Shown here piece after piece: positions 26,849-35,838 of a stretch of 64,000 nucleotides of DNA (position 1 is the stretch's first letter; each line of letters opens with the position of its first letter). Below the pieces are notes generated by a model. It searched no databases. It was given only the letters and a program-made list of their open reading frames with translations, and had not been told where the DNA came from. Source of the DNA: Beijerinckiaceae bacterium (GTDB lineage: Bacteria > Pseudomonadota > Alphaproteobacteria > Rhizobiales > Beijerinckiaceae); assembly GCA_947452005.1 (NCBI GenBank), contig CANGBC010000001.1, positions 62,001-126,000 on the forward strand. The letters are read 5' to 3'. The translations under genes and the position numbers were made by a program.

Positions 26849-28537
26849 ATGAGTGCCGAGGTTGCAGCATTGGCTCAAACAGCAACTGACGACGACGTTC
26901 TGGATCGCGCGCATGCGGCCTTTTCCGCTGTCGAGAGGCTTTATGCCGAGACCCGTAATCTTGTGCGCGCGAAAGTCTCCGCCGAGGGCAAGATTTCATC
27001 GCTTCTGTTTGAAGCCGCCCAGCACGAGGCCCATGGCCTCGCCTGGCTTGCCACCTATGTCGAATCCATTCGCGAGATGATTGCCTATGCTGAGCGCCTG
27101 CGTGCCGAAGGCCGCTACGGGCAAACTGAGGATCTGCTAACCCGGATCGGGATCGGCGAATATCTGTCGCAAATCTTCGGGGGCATTCCCATGAATCAGG
27201 GCGAATTCATCCGCCCTGAGGATTTCGGTCTGTCGGCCGAAACCGTCGCCACGCTGCGCGCCGGCGCTGTGGCTGATATGATTTCGCTGGGCAACACATC
27301 CAAAAATCGTGCGCGCCTTGTTGACCTCATTGCGTCACAAGATTGTGCCGCCATGATCGGTGACCCCGGTCTCGATGACACGATGGAATCCATTCGTGGC
27401 GAAATGCGCAAATTTGGTGATGGCGAAGTCGCGCCCCACGCGCATGAGTGGCACCTCGCCAATGCTTATATTCCGATGGAAATTGTCGAGGGACTCTCGG
27501 CTCTGGGTGTCTTTGGCCTGACGATCCCCGAAGAATATGGTGGCATGGGCCTTGGCAAAATTGCCATGTGCGTGGTGACGGAAGAATTATCCCGCGCCTA
27601 TATCGGCGTGGGGTCACTCGGAACGCGATCTGAAATTGCTGCGGAGCTCATTATCTGCGGCGGCACCGACGAACAGAAGCAGGAGTTCCTGCCCAAAATT
27701 GCATCGGGCGAAATTCTACCAACCGCTGTCTTTACCGAGCCCAATACAGGCTCTGATCTCGCTTCGCTGCGCACACGCGCGGTGAAAGAAGGGGACGCTT
27801 ACAAAATCACCGGAAACAAGACTTGGATCACACATCCCGTGCGCGCCGATGTCATGACGGTGCTGGCCCGCACCAATCCTAATGAACCAGGCTACAAAGG
27901 CCTTTCGATGTTCCTCGCGCGCAAGCCGCGCGGCTCGGATGAAAATCCCTTTCCGGCACAAGGCATGACGGGTGGTGAAATCGAAGTGCTCGGCTACCGC
28001 GGCATGAAAGAATATGAAATTGCCTTTGATGGTTTTGAAGTGCCAGCTGACAATCTGCTGGGCGGCGTCGAAGGCCAAGGCTTCAAACAATTGATGCAGA
28101 CATTTGAATCCGCGCGTATCCAAACGGCCGCGCGCGCAGTCGGCGTAGCTCAAAACGCCCTAGAACTTGGATTGCGTTATGCCATGGAGCGTATCCAATT
28201 TGGTAAGCCGCTTCTGAAATTTCCACGCGTGGCAGACAAAATCGCAATGATGGCGGTCGAGATCCATATTGCACGCCAGCTCACCTATTTTTCTGCGCGC
28301 GCCAAAGATGCTGATAAACGTTGCGATGTTGAAGCTGGCATGGCCAAGCTACTGGGCGCGCGCATTGCTTGGGCTGCAGCGGACAATGCCTTGCAAATCC
28401 ATGGCGGCAATGGTTTCGCGTTGGAATATCCCATTTCGCGTGTTCTGTGTGACGCGCGCATCCTGAATATTTTTGAAGGTGCGGCGGAAATTCAGGCGCA
28501 GGTGATTGCGCGCCGATTGCTTGAGGAAGGGAACTGA
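26849..28537 (+). CDS. mcd: (2S)-methylsuccinyl-CoA dehydrogenase
   Basis: A 562-residue flavoprotein acyl-CoA dehydrogenase that oxidises methylsuccinyl-CoA to mesaconyl-CoA and gives electrons to ETF. Residues 1 to about 160 are an extra helical domain absent from ordinary acyl-CoA dehydrogenases (about 380 residues) but characteristic of Mcd. The standard domains follow: GLTIPEEYGGMGL, FTEPNTGSDLASL, TWITHPVRADVM, and the C-terminal IHGGNGFALEYPISRVLCDARILNIFEG region, which contains motifs of the FAD site. The ATG has GGGAG upstream. The nearby ccr and ecm support the assignment. Confidence 0.92.
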   Translation: MSAEVAALAQTATDDDVLDRAHAAFSAVERLYAETRNLVRAKVSAEGKISSLLFEAAQHEAHGLAWLATYVESIREMIAYAERLRAEGRYGQTEDLLTRIGIGEYLSQIFGGIPMNQGEFIRPEDFGLSAETVATLRAGAVADMISLGNTSKNRARLVDLIASQDCAAMIGDPGLDDTMESIRGEMRKFGDGEVAPHAHEWHLANAYIPMEIVEGLSALGVFGLTIPEEYGGMGLGKIAMCVVTEELSRAYIGVGSLGTRSEIAAELIICGGTDEQKQEFLPKIASGEILPTAVFTEPNTGSDLASLRTRAVKEGDAYKITGNKTWITHPVRADVMTVLARTNPNEPGYKGLSMFLARKPRGSDENPFPAQGMTGGEIEVLGYRGMKEYEIAFDGFEVPADNLLGGVEGQGFKQLMQTFESARIQTAARAVGVAQNALELGLRYAMERIQFGKPLLKFPRVADKIAMMAVEIHIARQLTYFSARAKDADKRCDVEAGMAKLLGARIAWAAADNALQIHGGNGFALEYPISRVLCDARILNIFEGAAEIQAQVIARRLLEEGN

Positions 28538-28579
28538 GCGAAGGCATAACTGTTCCTCCTCGAAGAAAGCGAGGATGGC

Positions 28580-29035
28580 ATGGCGCAGTTTCGGATTCAC
28601 CATCGCGACTGGATCTTGATCGGAGACGGTAAGAAAGCGCTGCTTCTGATCAACGAAGGGGACGCTGATTTGCTCAATCTCCGTCGTCTTTCCATGACTG
28701 AGCAAGAGAGCGCCCCCACACACGAGCAAGGGACGGATCGGCCAGGCCGAAGCTTTTCCAGCGGCTCACCAGGACGCAGCTCCTATCAGCAAACAGATTG
28801 GCACACGCTGGATGAAGAGCGGTTCGCGCATGAAATGGCGCATTCCATCAATCACGCAGCGCTGGCTCATGACTTTGATCGATTGATCGTGATTGCGCCA
28901 CCAAAGACACTAGGTGAATTGCGCGCAGCTTTTTCACCGCAAGCACAGACAAAAATTATCGCTGAAATTGCAAAGGATCTCACGGGGCATTCAATGCCCG
29001 ATATTGAAAAGCTTCTCACATCCTATGAAGAGTGA
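28580..29035 (+). CDS. Host attachment protein-family small protein
   Basis: A 151-residue soluble protein with no signal or membrane segment. The N-terminal ILIGDGKKALLLINEGD, the central EERFAHEMAHSINHAAL and the C-terminal LIVIAPPKTLGELRAAF and LTGHSMPDIEKLL are the conserved blocks of the family named after an Agrobacterium attachment-locus protein. Despite the name, members are widespread in free-living bacteria and the biochemical role is not known. A short hairpin (CCTCG/CGAGG) overlaps its ribosome-site region. It follows mcd by 42 bases. Confidence 0.82.
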   Translation: MAQFRIHHRDWILIGDGKKALLLINEGDADLLNLRRLSMTEQESAPTHEQGTDRPGRSFSSGSPGRSSYQQTDWHTLDEERFAHEMAHSINHAALAHDFDRLIVIAPPKTLGELRAAFSPQAQTKIIAEIAKDLTGHSMPDIEKLLTSYEE

Positions 29036-29103
29036 GGCTGTATTGACAAACCGCCCCATCGCCTCGCACGTATAAAACAAAATACGCCGTTGAGGGGACC
29101 GAG

Positions 29104-29595
29104 TTGAATCACACGCATGCCCCAGTCTCCCGCAGCTTTGCTCTGGTTTTTTCAATTGTGCCCGTTTTTTTAGCGAGCGCCATTGGCAGCGCAGCGACAA
29201 TTCCGAATATTCCAGGCTGGTATATGAATCTGGTCAAGCCAGGATTTACGCCACCCAATTGGATTTTCGGCCCCGTCTGGACGGTCCTCTATATCGTGAT
29301 CGCTCTTGCTTGCTATCGCGTGTTGAGAAAGCCCGGCTCAGCAAGCCGCTTTTGGTTGCTCGTCGCCTACCTCGTGCAGGCTGGCTTGAATGCGGCTTGG
29401 TCCATCGTTTTTTTTGGCCTGCACAGTCCCGGCATCGGTCTCATCGTCATCGGGCCGCTTTGGGCATCGATTGTATGGACCATTTTCCTGTTCTGGAGAC
29501 GTGACCCACTGACAGGTGCCGTACTCCTGCCCTATCTGGCTTGGGTCTCGTTTGCGACCGCTCTCAATGCTGCGATTTGGAGTCTGAACAGCTAA
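29104..29595 (+). CDS. tspO: TspO/MBR family tryptophan-rich sensory protein
   Basis: A 163-residue integral membrane protein with five helices spanning most of the sequence. The family motifs are present: IPGWYMNLVKPGFTPPNWIFGPVWTVLYI in the first third, and LNAAWSIVFFGLHSPG and YLAWVSFATALNAAIW further on. TspO proteins bind tetrapyrroles and in purple alphaproteobacteria modulate oxygen-regulated pigment genes; its role here is unknown. A TTG or GTG-type start a few bases upstream cannot be excluded. It converges on hpt, with 3 bases between stops. Confidence 0.93.
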   Translation: MNHTHAPVSRSFALVFSIVPVFLASAIGSAATIPNIPGWYMNLVKPGFTPPNWIFGPVWTVLYIVIALACYRVLRKPGSASRFWLLVAYLVQAGLNAAWSIVFFGLHSPGIGLIVIGPLWASIVWTIFLFWRRDPLTGAVLLPYLAWVSFATALNAAIWSLNS

Positions 29596-29598
29596 GGG

Positions 29599-30129
29599 TC
29601 AGCAGACAACGCCAATAAAGGGCAATTCGCGATATTGATGCGCGACGTCCATGCCATAGCCGACGACAAATTCATCAGGGCATTTGAAACCAACGTAATC
29701 AGCGTCGATCTGGACAACCCGCTTATGTGGCTTCTCCAGCATCACGCCGAGGGAAACGCTTCGAGCGCCGCGGGCCGTCAGGAGGTCTTTGGCAAAAGCC
29801 AGTGTGCGGCCGGACTCCAGAATATCGTCGACCAACAAAACATCCCGTCCAGAGACGCCAGATTCAATGTCCTTCAGGATCGTCACATGACCCTGCGACA
29901 CGGTACCTTCCAGATAGCTGGATAAATGCACAAATTCGACTTGGGGGCGCATGCCACGCCGATGCATGGCCCTCAGCAGGTCGGCAGCAAACATGAACGA
30001 GCCCTTCAGGACCGCCACAACCAGCAGGTTCTCGAAATCAATCTTGGCGAGATCCTCTGCCATAGATTCCACGCGGGCGGCGATCTCCGCCTCGCTATAC
30101 AAAACCCGGACGTCGCGTCTGTCGCTCAT
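29599..30129 (-). CDS. hpt: Hypoxanthine phosphoribosyltransferase
   Basis: A 176-residue type-I phosphoribosyltransferase for purine salvage that makes IMP or GMP from hypoxanthine or guanine and PRPP. The PRPP loop is LLVDDILESGRTLAFAKDLL (about residues 100-119), and VLKGSFMFAADLLR and the C-terminal FVVGYGMDVAHQYRELPFIGV are typical. The ATG at 30129 with GGGTGGGA upstream is favoured over a longer reading to 30150. It is divergent from ftsE with about 150 bases between. Confidence 0.95.
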   Translation of the reverse strand: MSDRRDVRVLYSEAEIAARVESMAEDLAKIDFENLLVVAVLKGSFMFAADLLRAMHRRGMRPQVEFVHLSSYLEGTVSQGHVTILKDIESGVSGRDVLLVDDILESGRTLAFAKDLLTARGARSVSLGVMLEKPHKRVVQIDADYVGFKCPDEFVVGYGMDVAHQYRELPFIGVVC

Positions 30130-30281
30130 TATGATCCCACCCAAATCCACATATGGTCTGCCACTAGCCCAGCCAGGACGCAGTGTCGAGGAAAACAGGC
30201 CAAACTGCTAGGATGCAGCCGCCGATTCGCTTTGATGAATCGAAGCTTTGCGCAGCAAGGCTGGCTGCCATAAGGAAGGGC

Positions 30282-30962
30282 ATGCTCGAAGACGCAGGAC
30301 TGGTCCGGTTCAACAATGTCGGCCTGAGATATGGCATGGGATCCGAAGTGCTTCGGGATCTCACCTTCACGATTGAGCCGCAATCTTTTCAATTTCTGAC
30401 CGGCCCCTCGGGCGCGGGCAAGACCACTTTGTTGCGGCTCATCCTCCTGTCCCTGCAGCCGACGCGTGGCTTTATCTCCCTCTTTGGGCAGGATGCCGCG
30501 GCCCTCGATCAAGATCAGATCACGGCCTTACGGCGCCGGATCGGTGTTGTGTTTCAGGATTTCCGTCTGCTTGAGCACCTGACCACATACGAAAATGTTG
30601 CGTTGCCGCTGCGCGTCCAGGGCCGTGACGAATCGAGCTATCGCGCCGAGGTCGTGGAGCTACTCGGTTGGGTGGGCTTGGGCGACCGTATGCATGTTCT
30701 GCCAGCGGTCCTCTCTGGTGGCGAAAAGCAACGTGCCGCCATTGCACGCGCGTTGATCGTGCGGCCAGAGCTGCTGCTCGCCGATGAACCAACTGGCAAT
30801 GTCGATCCCAGTCTGGCGCGGCGGCTGTTGCGGCTGTTTCTTGAATTGCACCGGTCAGGCACATCTGTCGTGATCGCCACACATGATCTTGGCCTGATGG
30901 ACCAGTTCGATGGCGCGCGCCGTCTTGTTCTGGGCGATGGCCGCCTCCACATTTACGATTGA
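30282..30962 (+). CDS. ftsE: Cell division ATP-binding protein FtsE
   Basis: A 226-residue ABC ATPase that with FtsX controls peptidoglycan hydrolysis at the division site. Walker A GPSGAGKTT is at residues 41-49; the Q-loop, LSGGEKQR signature, Walker B LLLADEPTGNVDP and switch His (IATHD) are all present. The frame opens at 30183, but the ATG at 30282 has AAGGAAGGG and starts where FtsE proteins start. ftsX follows after 9 bases. Confidence 0.94.
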   Translation: MLEDAGLVRFNNVGLRYGMGSEVLRDLTFTIEPQSFQFLTGPSGAGKTTLLRLILLSLQPTRGFISLFGQDAAALDQDQITALRRRIGVVFQDFRLLEHLTTYENVALPLRVQGRDESSYRAEVVELLGWVGLGDRMHVLPAVLSGGEKQRAAIARALIVRPELLLADEPTGNVDPSLARRLLRLFLELHRSGTSVVIATHDLGLMDQFDGARRLVLGDGRLHIYD

Positions 30963-30971
30963 GATCAAGAG

Positions 30972-31925
30972 ATGGCCGCCGCACCTCAAGCGCAGCAGGA
31001 TAATGCGTCCACGATCGATCTTTTCGGTCGGCGCAATGTTGCGCTCGTGCCACCCGATGCCATTGCAACCCGTGCACTTGTGACCGTTATCGCGATCATG
31101 ACCTTTCTTGCCTCGCTGACCGCAGGGGCGGCGATCATGATCAACGATGCCTCGCGTAACTGGCGGCAGGATATTGGGCAGGAAATGACCATCCAGCTCA
31201 AACCCGTTTCAGGGCGCAACATTGAGCTGGATCTCCGCAAAGTCGAAGACATCGCGCGCGCCACGCCTGGCATCGATGATGTGAAAACCTTGACGCGCGC
31301 AGAGTCAGACAAGCTGTTGGAGCCTTGGCTCGGCGCTGGCCTTAACTTGAAGGAATTGCCGGTTCCTCGAATGATCGTGCTTCGGCTGTCCGATCAAAAA
31401 AAGCTCGAGCATGAAAAGCTGCGCGCCGCGCTTTTGCAAAATGTGCCCGGTGCAAATCTTGATGATCACCGCCTTTGGGTTGATCGACTCGCAGCCATGT
31501 CTCGCACAACAGTCATCTTGGCAGGTGTTATTTTCTGTCTCGTTCTTCTGGCGATGGCTTTGGCGGTGGCATTTGCGACGCGCGGTGCAATGGCAGGCAG
31601 CCGCGAAGTCGTCAACGTATTGCATTTTGTGGGTGCGAAAGATTCCTATATTGCACGCGAATTCCAGCGCCATTTTCTGTGGCTTGGTCTGCGTGGCGGA
31701 ATCATTGGCGGAGGTGTCGCAATCGCTGCATTTCTGATCGGCGGTCTTGTCTCCGGTCGCGCCATCAGCGGCACAGGCGGCGACCAGCTTGAAGCTTTGT
31801 TTGGGACTTTCTCTTTGGGTCTCGCAGGCTACGGCGCCATCGTTGCTATCGGTCTTTCTGTTTCGCTGCTCACGGGGCTGACGTCTCGCTCGGTGGTCTT
31901 TCGTCATCTGCGGGGGCTTGAATGA
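30972..31925 (+). CDS. ftsX: Cell division protein FtsX
   Basis: A 317-residue inner-membrane permease partner of FtsE. A cytoplasmic N-terminal tail is followed by a helix at about residues 35-60. The extracellular domain spans about 60-180, and three C-terminal helices lie at about 182-210, 235-263 and 283-305, the standard FtsX topology. RNVALVPPDAIATRALVTVI is a typical alphaproteobacterial start. It overlaps the ydcF-like gene by 4 bases (ATGA). Confidence 0.93.
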   Translation: MAAAPQAQQDNASTIDLFGRRNVALVPPDAIATRALVTVIAIMTFLASLTAGAAIMINDASRNWRQDIGQEMTIQLKPVSGRNIELDLRKVEDIARATPGIDDVKTLTRAESDKLLEPWLGAGLNLKELPVPRMIVLRLSDQKKLEHEKLRAALLQNVPGANLDDHRLWVDRLAAMSRTTVILAGVIFCLVLLAMALAVAFATRGAMAGSREVVNVLHFVGAKDSYIAREFQRHFLWLGLRGGIIGGGVAIAAFLIGGLVSGRAISGTGGDQLEALFGTFSLGLAGYGAIVAIGLSVSLLTGLTSRSVVFRHLRGLE

Positions 31926-32554
31926 GCGCGCGAGCAGTCCGCGCTGCACTTTGGACGATGTCTTTAGCTGTTCTCCTCGGGTTTACGGGGTTCGTCTTTT
32001 TCGCGCTTCAGGTCGAACGCCAGCAAACGGTTCTCAACCAACATTCTGAAGGGATGATCGTCCTGACAGGCGGCGCTGATCGCCTCGCCGATGCGATCAG
32101 TCTGTTTTCACAGGGCCATGCTGATCGCATGCTGATCACTGGGGTGAACCCAGGGATTACGCGCGCGGAAATCGGCCGTCTCAATCCAAAGTACCGAGAC
32201 CTAATCGATTGCTGTGTCGACCTGGGCTATGAGGCGGTGAACACATTCGGAAACGCCAAAGAGGCCCGCCTATGGGCTGAGCGAAACGGGGTTTCGCATT
32301 CCATCATCGTCGTGACATCGAACTATCACATGCCACGCGCACTGGCTGAATTGCACTTGGCACTGCCAGACCACGAATTAATTCCCTATTCGGTCGTCAG
32401 CCTGCGCATGCGTGACGAAAGCTGGTGGCAATCGTCCCAAGCCCTGCGTCTGGTGGCGAGCGAATATGTCAAATATGTTCTGGTCATAGGGCGAATTCAG
32501 TTTGTAAAAATCTGGATGCGGGCCAAAGAAGCCAAAACAAACTTTTCAAAGTGA
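31922..32554 (+). CDS. YdcF/SanA-like DUF218 protein
   Basis: A 210-residue protein with one N-terminal membrane helix (about residues 10-30) and a DUF218 domain. IVLTGGADRLADAISLF, the NTFGNAKEARLWAERNG segment and VVTSNYHMPRALAEL are typical. Members such as ElyC and SanA affect envelope integrity or glycan-carrier metabolism in enterobacteria. The ATG overlaps ftsX by 4 bases and the stop overlaps a possible plsC GTG start, so ftsE-ftsX-ydcF-plsC is one envelope operon. Confidence 0.85.
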   Translation: MSARAVRAALWTMSLAVLLGFTGFVFFALQVERQQTVLNQHSEGMIVLTGGADRLADAISLFSQGHADRMLITGVNPGITRAEIGRLNPKYRDLIDCCVDLGYEAVNTFGNAKEARLWAERNGVSHSIIVVTSNYHMPRALAELHLALPDHELIPYSVVSLRMRDESWWQSSQALRLVASEYVKYVLVIGRIQFVKIWMRAKEAKTNFSK

Positions 32555-32568
32555 GCGGTCGTGTCTCG

Positions 32569-33333
32569 ATGATCCTTTTACGTTCCATCCTCTTCAACAT
32601 CGCTTTTTACGCCAACCTCAGTGTTCTGTTGATATTGGCATTGCCAACGCTTTTCTTGCCACGCGCCTATGTTTTCAAGGTGGGCAAACTTTGGGCACGG
32701 TCTTCCCTCTGGCTGCTCAGGGTGATCTGCGGCACCCATGTCGAAATTCGGGGAACCGAAAATATCCCGAAGGGGCCACTGATCATTGCTGCCAAACATC
32801 AATCAGCATGGGAGACATTTGCGCTTATCCTGCTGTTCGATGACTTCTGCTATATTTTGAAACGCGAACTGACCTTCATTCCCCTTTTTGGCTGGTATAT
32901 TTGGAAATGTGATCAGATCGCTATCAACCGCAGTCAGGGGAGTAGCGCTCTGGCTCAAGTGGAAGAAAAGGCACGTGAGATTTTTGCGCAAGGGCGCCGA
33001 CTGTTCATATTTCCAGAAGGCACGCGCCGCCCGGCAGGGGCGCCGGCTATTTATAAATTTGGTGTCGCCCATCTCTATGATGCCTGTCAGGTGCCGTGCC
33101 TGCCGATCGCACTCAATTCCGGCTTGTTTTGGGCCCGTCGCAGTTTGCTGAAACGGCCGGGCACGGTGGTGATCGATATTTTACCTGCCATTCAGCCCGG
33201 TCTTGAAAAACAAGCTTTTTTCCAGCTGTTGCAAGACCGGTTGGAACAATCATCCGAGGCGCTGATTTCAGAATCTGTCGCGAGCGATCCCTCGCTCAGC
33301 GATATTGTCGCAAGGAACCGGAACGCGGCCTGA
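32569..33333 (+). CDS. plsC: 1-acyl-sn-glycerol-3-phosphate acyltransferase
   Basis: A 254-residue acyltransferase that makes phosphatidic acid from lysophosphatidic acid at the inner membrane. The acceptor motif is HQSAWE (HX4E rather than HX4D, as is common in alphaproteobacterial homologues), followed later by FPEGTRRPAG. An N-terminal hydrophobic segment covers about residues 4-28. The chosen ATG is at 32569; a GTG at 32551 that overlaps the previous stop (GTGA) is equally plausible. Last gene of the ftsEX operon, convergent with chaC. Confidence 0.92.
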   Translation: MILLRSILFNIAFYANLSVLLILALPTLFLPRAYVFKVGKLWARSSLWLLRVICGTHVEIRGTENIPKGPLIIAAKHQSAWETFALILLFDDFCYILKRELTFIPLFGWYIWKCDQIAINRSQGSSALAQVEEKAREIFAQGRRLFIFPEGTRRPAGAPAIYKFGVAHLYDACQVPCLPIALNSGLFWARRSLLKRPGTVVIDILPAIQPGLEKQAFFQLLQDRLEQSSEALISESVASDPSLSDIVARNRNAA

Positions 33334-33338
33334 TCGAA

Positions 33339-33866
33339 TTAACCGAGCTCAGCGACGAGAGCCGCAAGGTCGGGATCTTCGATCCCGGCAGCGACAAGAT
33401 GGTCAAAGGTTGCACGGATGTAATCGACATTGGCTCCCGACATGCCATGCCCCTGCTGCACAAGACGCAGCAAATCATGATGCGGAAGGCGTCCCGCATA
33501 TTGCGGATGCGTGGCGTCGACAACATAGGCCACGGCACGCACCTTGCGGCCATCATCCAATTCAGCCATCACCCATTTTTCGACATAAACGGCTGTCACC
33601 TGCTCGCGCTCGCGGAGATAGAGGAGGGTCGCATCCCGGTTTACAGGGCTGACTCGAAAGGCCAGACCATGACAGGTTCCACCCAAGTCGAGGCCGAGAA
33701 CCAAACCCGGTTTTTCAGGCGTGCCGCGATGAACATGGGAGAAAATGCACAATGATCTATGATAACCATGCACCTGAGCCGGGGATTGTTCCTCATAGTC
33801 GAAACCGGGTCGCCACATGAGCGATCCGTAACCGAAAACCCAGAGATCGTCGCTTTCTCGCATCAT
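33339..33866 (-). CDS. ChaC-like gamma-glutamylcyclotransferase
   Basis: A 175-residue enzyme of the ChaC family, which splits glutathione into 5-oxoproline and Cys-Gly. WVFGYGSLMWRPGFDY is the substrate-binding signature. HGYHRSLCIFS and LGLDLGGTCHGLAFRV follow, and the catalytic Glu is probably in the REREQVTAVY region. The start is one of two adjacent ATGs at 33863-33866; a TTG at 33884 is less likely. It is divergent from the DUF2125 gene with only about 23 bases between, so promoters must overlap coding starts. Confidence 0.88.
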   Translation of the reverse strand: MMRESDDLWVFGYGSLMWRPGFDYEEQSPAQVHGYHRSLCIFSHVHRGTPEKPGLVLGLDLGGTCHGLAFRVSPVNRDATLLYLREREQVTAVYVEKWVMAELDDGRKVRAVAYVVDATHPQYAGRLPHHDLLRLVQQGHGMSGANVDYIRATFDHLVAAGIEDPDLAALVAELG

Positions 33867-33889
33867 GAACCGCAGGCAGGACAAGTGTT

Positions 33890-34885
33890 ATGTCGCAATA
33901 TGAATCCGTCGAGGCGCGCCCGCAAGCGGTGAGCCGTTTGGGACTTTATCTTCCGACTCTTCTGCTCGTAACGCTAGCTCTCGCGTGGTCAGCTTTTTGG
34001 TTTTATGCCGCCAACAAGGCCGATGAGCGCTTGATGCAATGGGTGCAGGCTGAAAAAACGGCTGGACGGTCTCTGGAATGCGCGGGCAAGGATATTGGTG
34101 GCTACCCGTTTCGTATCGAGCTGATCTGTACGTCCCTTTCTTTTGCCGGGCCGAACATGCGCATCGACATGGGCGCTTTGCATGTAGCAGCCCAAATTTA
34201 TAATCCGAAAATGGCGCTTGCCGATTTAACCGGGCCACTGCGCATTGAAAGTGCGGGTGTCATCACATCGGTTGATTGGAAAAACATGCGTCTCTCGATC
34301 CGCTTCAATCAAGAGCTTGAGCGTTTGTCGCTGTCTGCTTCAGAGATCCGGTCGGGCGAGGCGCTCACCGCAAAATCAGCAGAGCTGCATTTGAGAACCG
34401 ACGCTGACCAACCTGCAGAGGAACGCGCCGCAGATTTCGTCCTTCGATTGACGGAAGCAAAGGTTGCAACGCTCGATCCGCTCTTCGGCAATAATGATTC
34501 TGGCGCGCTGGACATCACAGGCACCGCTACCAAAATCGTGGGCGCACGTGCGGGCGCATGGCAGGCAATGCTCGAAAGCTGGCGCAATGATGGGGGCCGC
34601 GTTCTCCTGGACAATGGCCGCGTCTCAAAGGGAAGTTTTTCTCTCGAGGGTAAAGGTGTCCTCGACATTGATTCAAGTCGCCGCCTGCATGGTAACCTGA
34701 ATGTCGTCACCAAAGGTGTGGCGCCCCTCGTCGCGCGTCTGGTGCCGGGAAATGCAGCGCAACTCGTGGGAGCGCTCCTCGAGCGCAAAGACGGTGCGCC
34801 CGTTTCCTTGCCGCTTCGCCTGCAAGACGGACGCTTGTCGCTCGGGCCATTCAGAACAGGCCCAATTTTGGCTCCGCTCTATTAA
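33890..34885 (+). CDS. DUF2125 domain protein
   Basis: A 331-residue protein with one N-terminal membrane helix (about residues 17-38) and a long soluble part that is probably periplasmic. YPFRIELICTSLSFAG and the repeated beta-strand pattern through the body are typical of DUF2125, conserved in Alphaproteobacteria with no known function. It ends with [11 protein letters not shown]. The stop overlaps the convergent tyrC stop by 4 bases. An envelope role is inferred from topology only. Confidence 0.82.
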   Translation: MSQYESVEARPQAVSRLGLYLPTLLLVTLALAWSAFWFYAANKADERLMQWVQAEKTAGRSLECAGKDIGGYPFRIELICTSLSFAGPNMRIDMGALHVAAQIYNPKMALADLTGPLRIESAGVITSVDWKNMRLSIRFNQELERLSLSASEIRSGEALTAKSAELHLRTDADQPAEERAADFVLRLTEAKVATLDPLFGNNDSGALDITGTATKIVGARAGAWQAMLESWRNDGGRVLLDNGRVSKGSFSLEGKGVLDIDSSRRLHGNLNVVTKGVAPLVARLVPGNAAQLVGALLERKDGAPVSLPLRLQDGRLSLGPFRTGPILAPLY

Positions 34886-35838
34886 GGCTTTGAGTCGGGC
34901 GCTGCGCGACGTCCGAAATCCGCCGCTGCCGCATCCTGCCCTTGCGCCACGATGCTGCGGCGAATGGCGCGCGTGCGCGTAAAGAGCTCAAACAGACCCT
35001 GACCATCACCCCAACGGATCATGCGCTGAAGAGCTGCAAGATCCTCATTGAACCGACCGAGCATTTCGAGAACCGCGTCCTTATTGTTCAAGAAAATATC
35101 CCGCCACATTGTGGGATCGGACGACGCAATGCGGGTAAAGTCGCGAAAGCCCCCTGCGGAGAATTTGATCACTTCTGACTGCGTCACTTCTTCCAGATCG
35201 GCTGCAGTGCCAACAATGTTGTAGGCGATCAAATGCGGGACATGGCTCGTAATGGCCAGAACCAAATCATGATGGGCTGGCGTCATGACTTCGACATTGG
35301 AGCCGACTTCACTCCAAAACGCTTCAAGCTTCTTCACCGCCGCATCATTTGACCCGTCAGGCGGCGTCAGAATGCACCAACGATCGACAAACAATGTGGA
35401 GAAACCGGCGTCTGGCCCCGAATATTCCGTCCCCGCGACAGGATGCGCGGGAATGAAATGTATGTGATCGGGAAGATGTGGCTGCACCGTCGATACGACA
35501 GAGGCTTTAACCGAGCCCACGTCAGAAAGAATGGCACCTGCAGCAAGGTGCGGCGCTATTTCGGCAGCGACCGTGCCAATGCAGCCCACAGGGGTGCACA
35601 GGATGACGAGGTCGGCACCAACAACAGCGGCCTTGGCATCTTGGAAAACCTCATCCGCGATGCCGATCTCCTGCACACGCGCGCACACAGATTCCGAGAA
35701 ATCTGCTGCTACAAGCGTTTTCACCAGATTACGCTGGCGTGCGGCGCGTAGAAGCGACGAGCCAATCAGACCAACGCCGACGATCACCATGCGCTGGAAA
35801 AGCTGCTCCTGCAGAGGCTTTGCAAAATGATCAGCCAC
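34882..35838 (-). CDS. tyrC: Prephenate/arogenate dehydrogenase
   Basis: A 318-residue NAD(P)-dependent dehydrogenase of tyrosine synthesis. The dinucleotide fold [18 protein letters not shown] is near the N-terminus (about residues 18-35). The [28 protein letters not shown] and [14 protein letters not shown] blocks follow in the usual order, with the catalytic His. The GTG start at 35838 overlaps the hisC stop by 8 bases, with GGAGG 6 bases upstream; a longer reading to 35940 lies inside hisC and is rejected. Whether it prefers prephenate or arogenate is not visible. Confidence 0.92.
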   Translation of the reverse strand: MADHFAKPLQEQLFQRMVIVGVGLIGSSLLRAARQRNLVKTLVAADFSESVCARVQEIGIADEVFQDAKAAVVGADLVILCTPVGCIGTVAAEIAPHLAAGAILSDVGSVKASVVSTVQPHLPDHIHFIPAHPVAGTEYSGPDAGFSTLFVDRWCILTPPDGSNDAAVKKLEAFWSEVGSNVEVMTPAHHDLVLAITSHVPHLIAYNIVGTAADLEEVTQSEVIKFSAGGFRDFTRIASSDPTMWRDIFLNNKDAVLEMLGRFNEDLAALQRMIRWGDGQGLFELFTRTRAIRRSIVAQGQDAAAADFGRRAAPDSKP

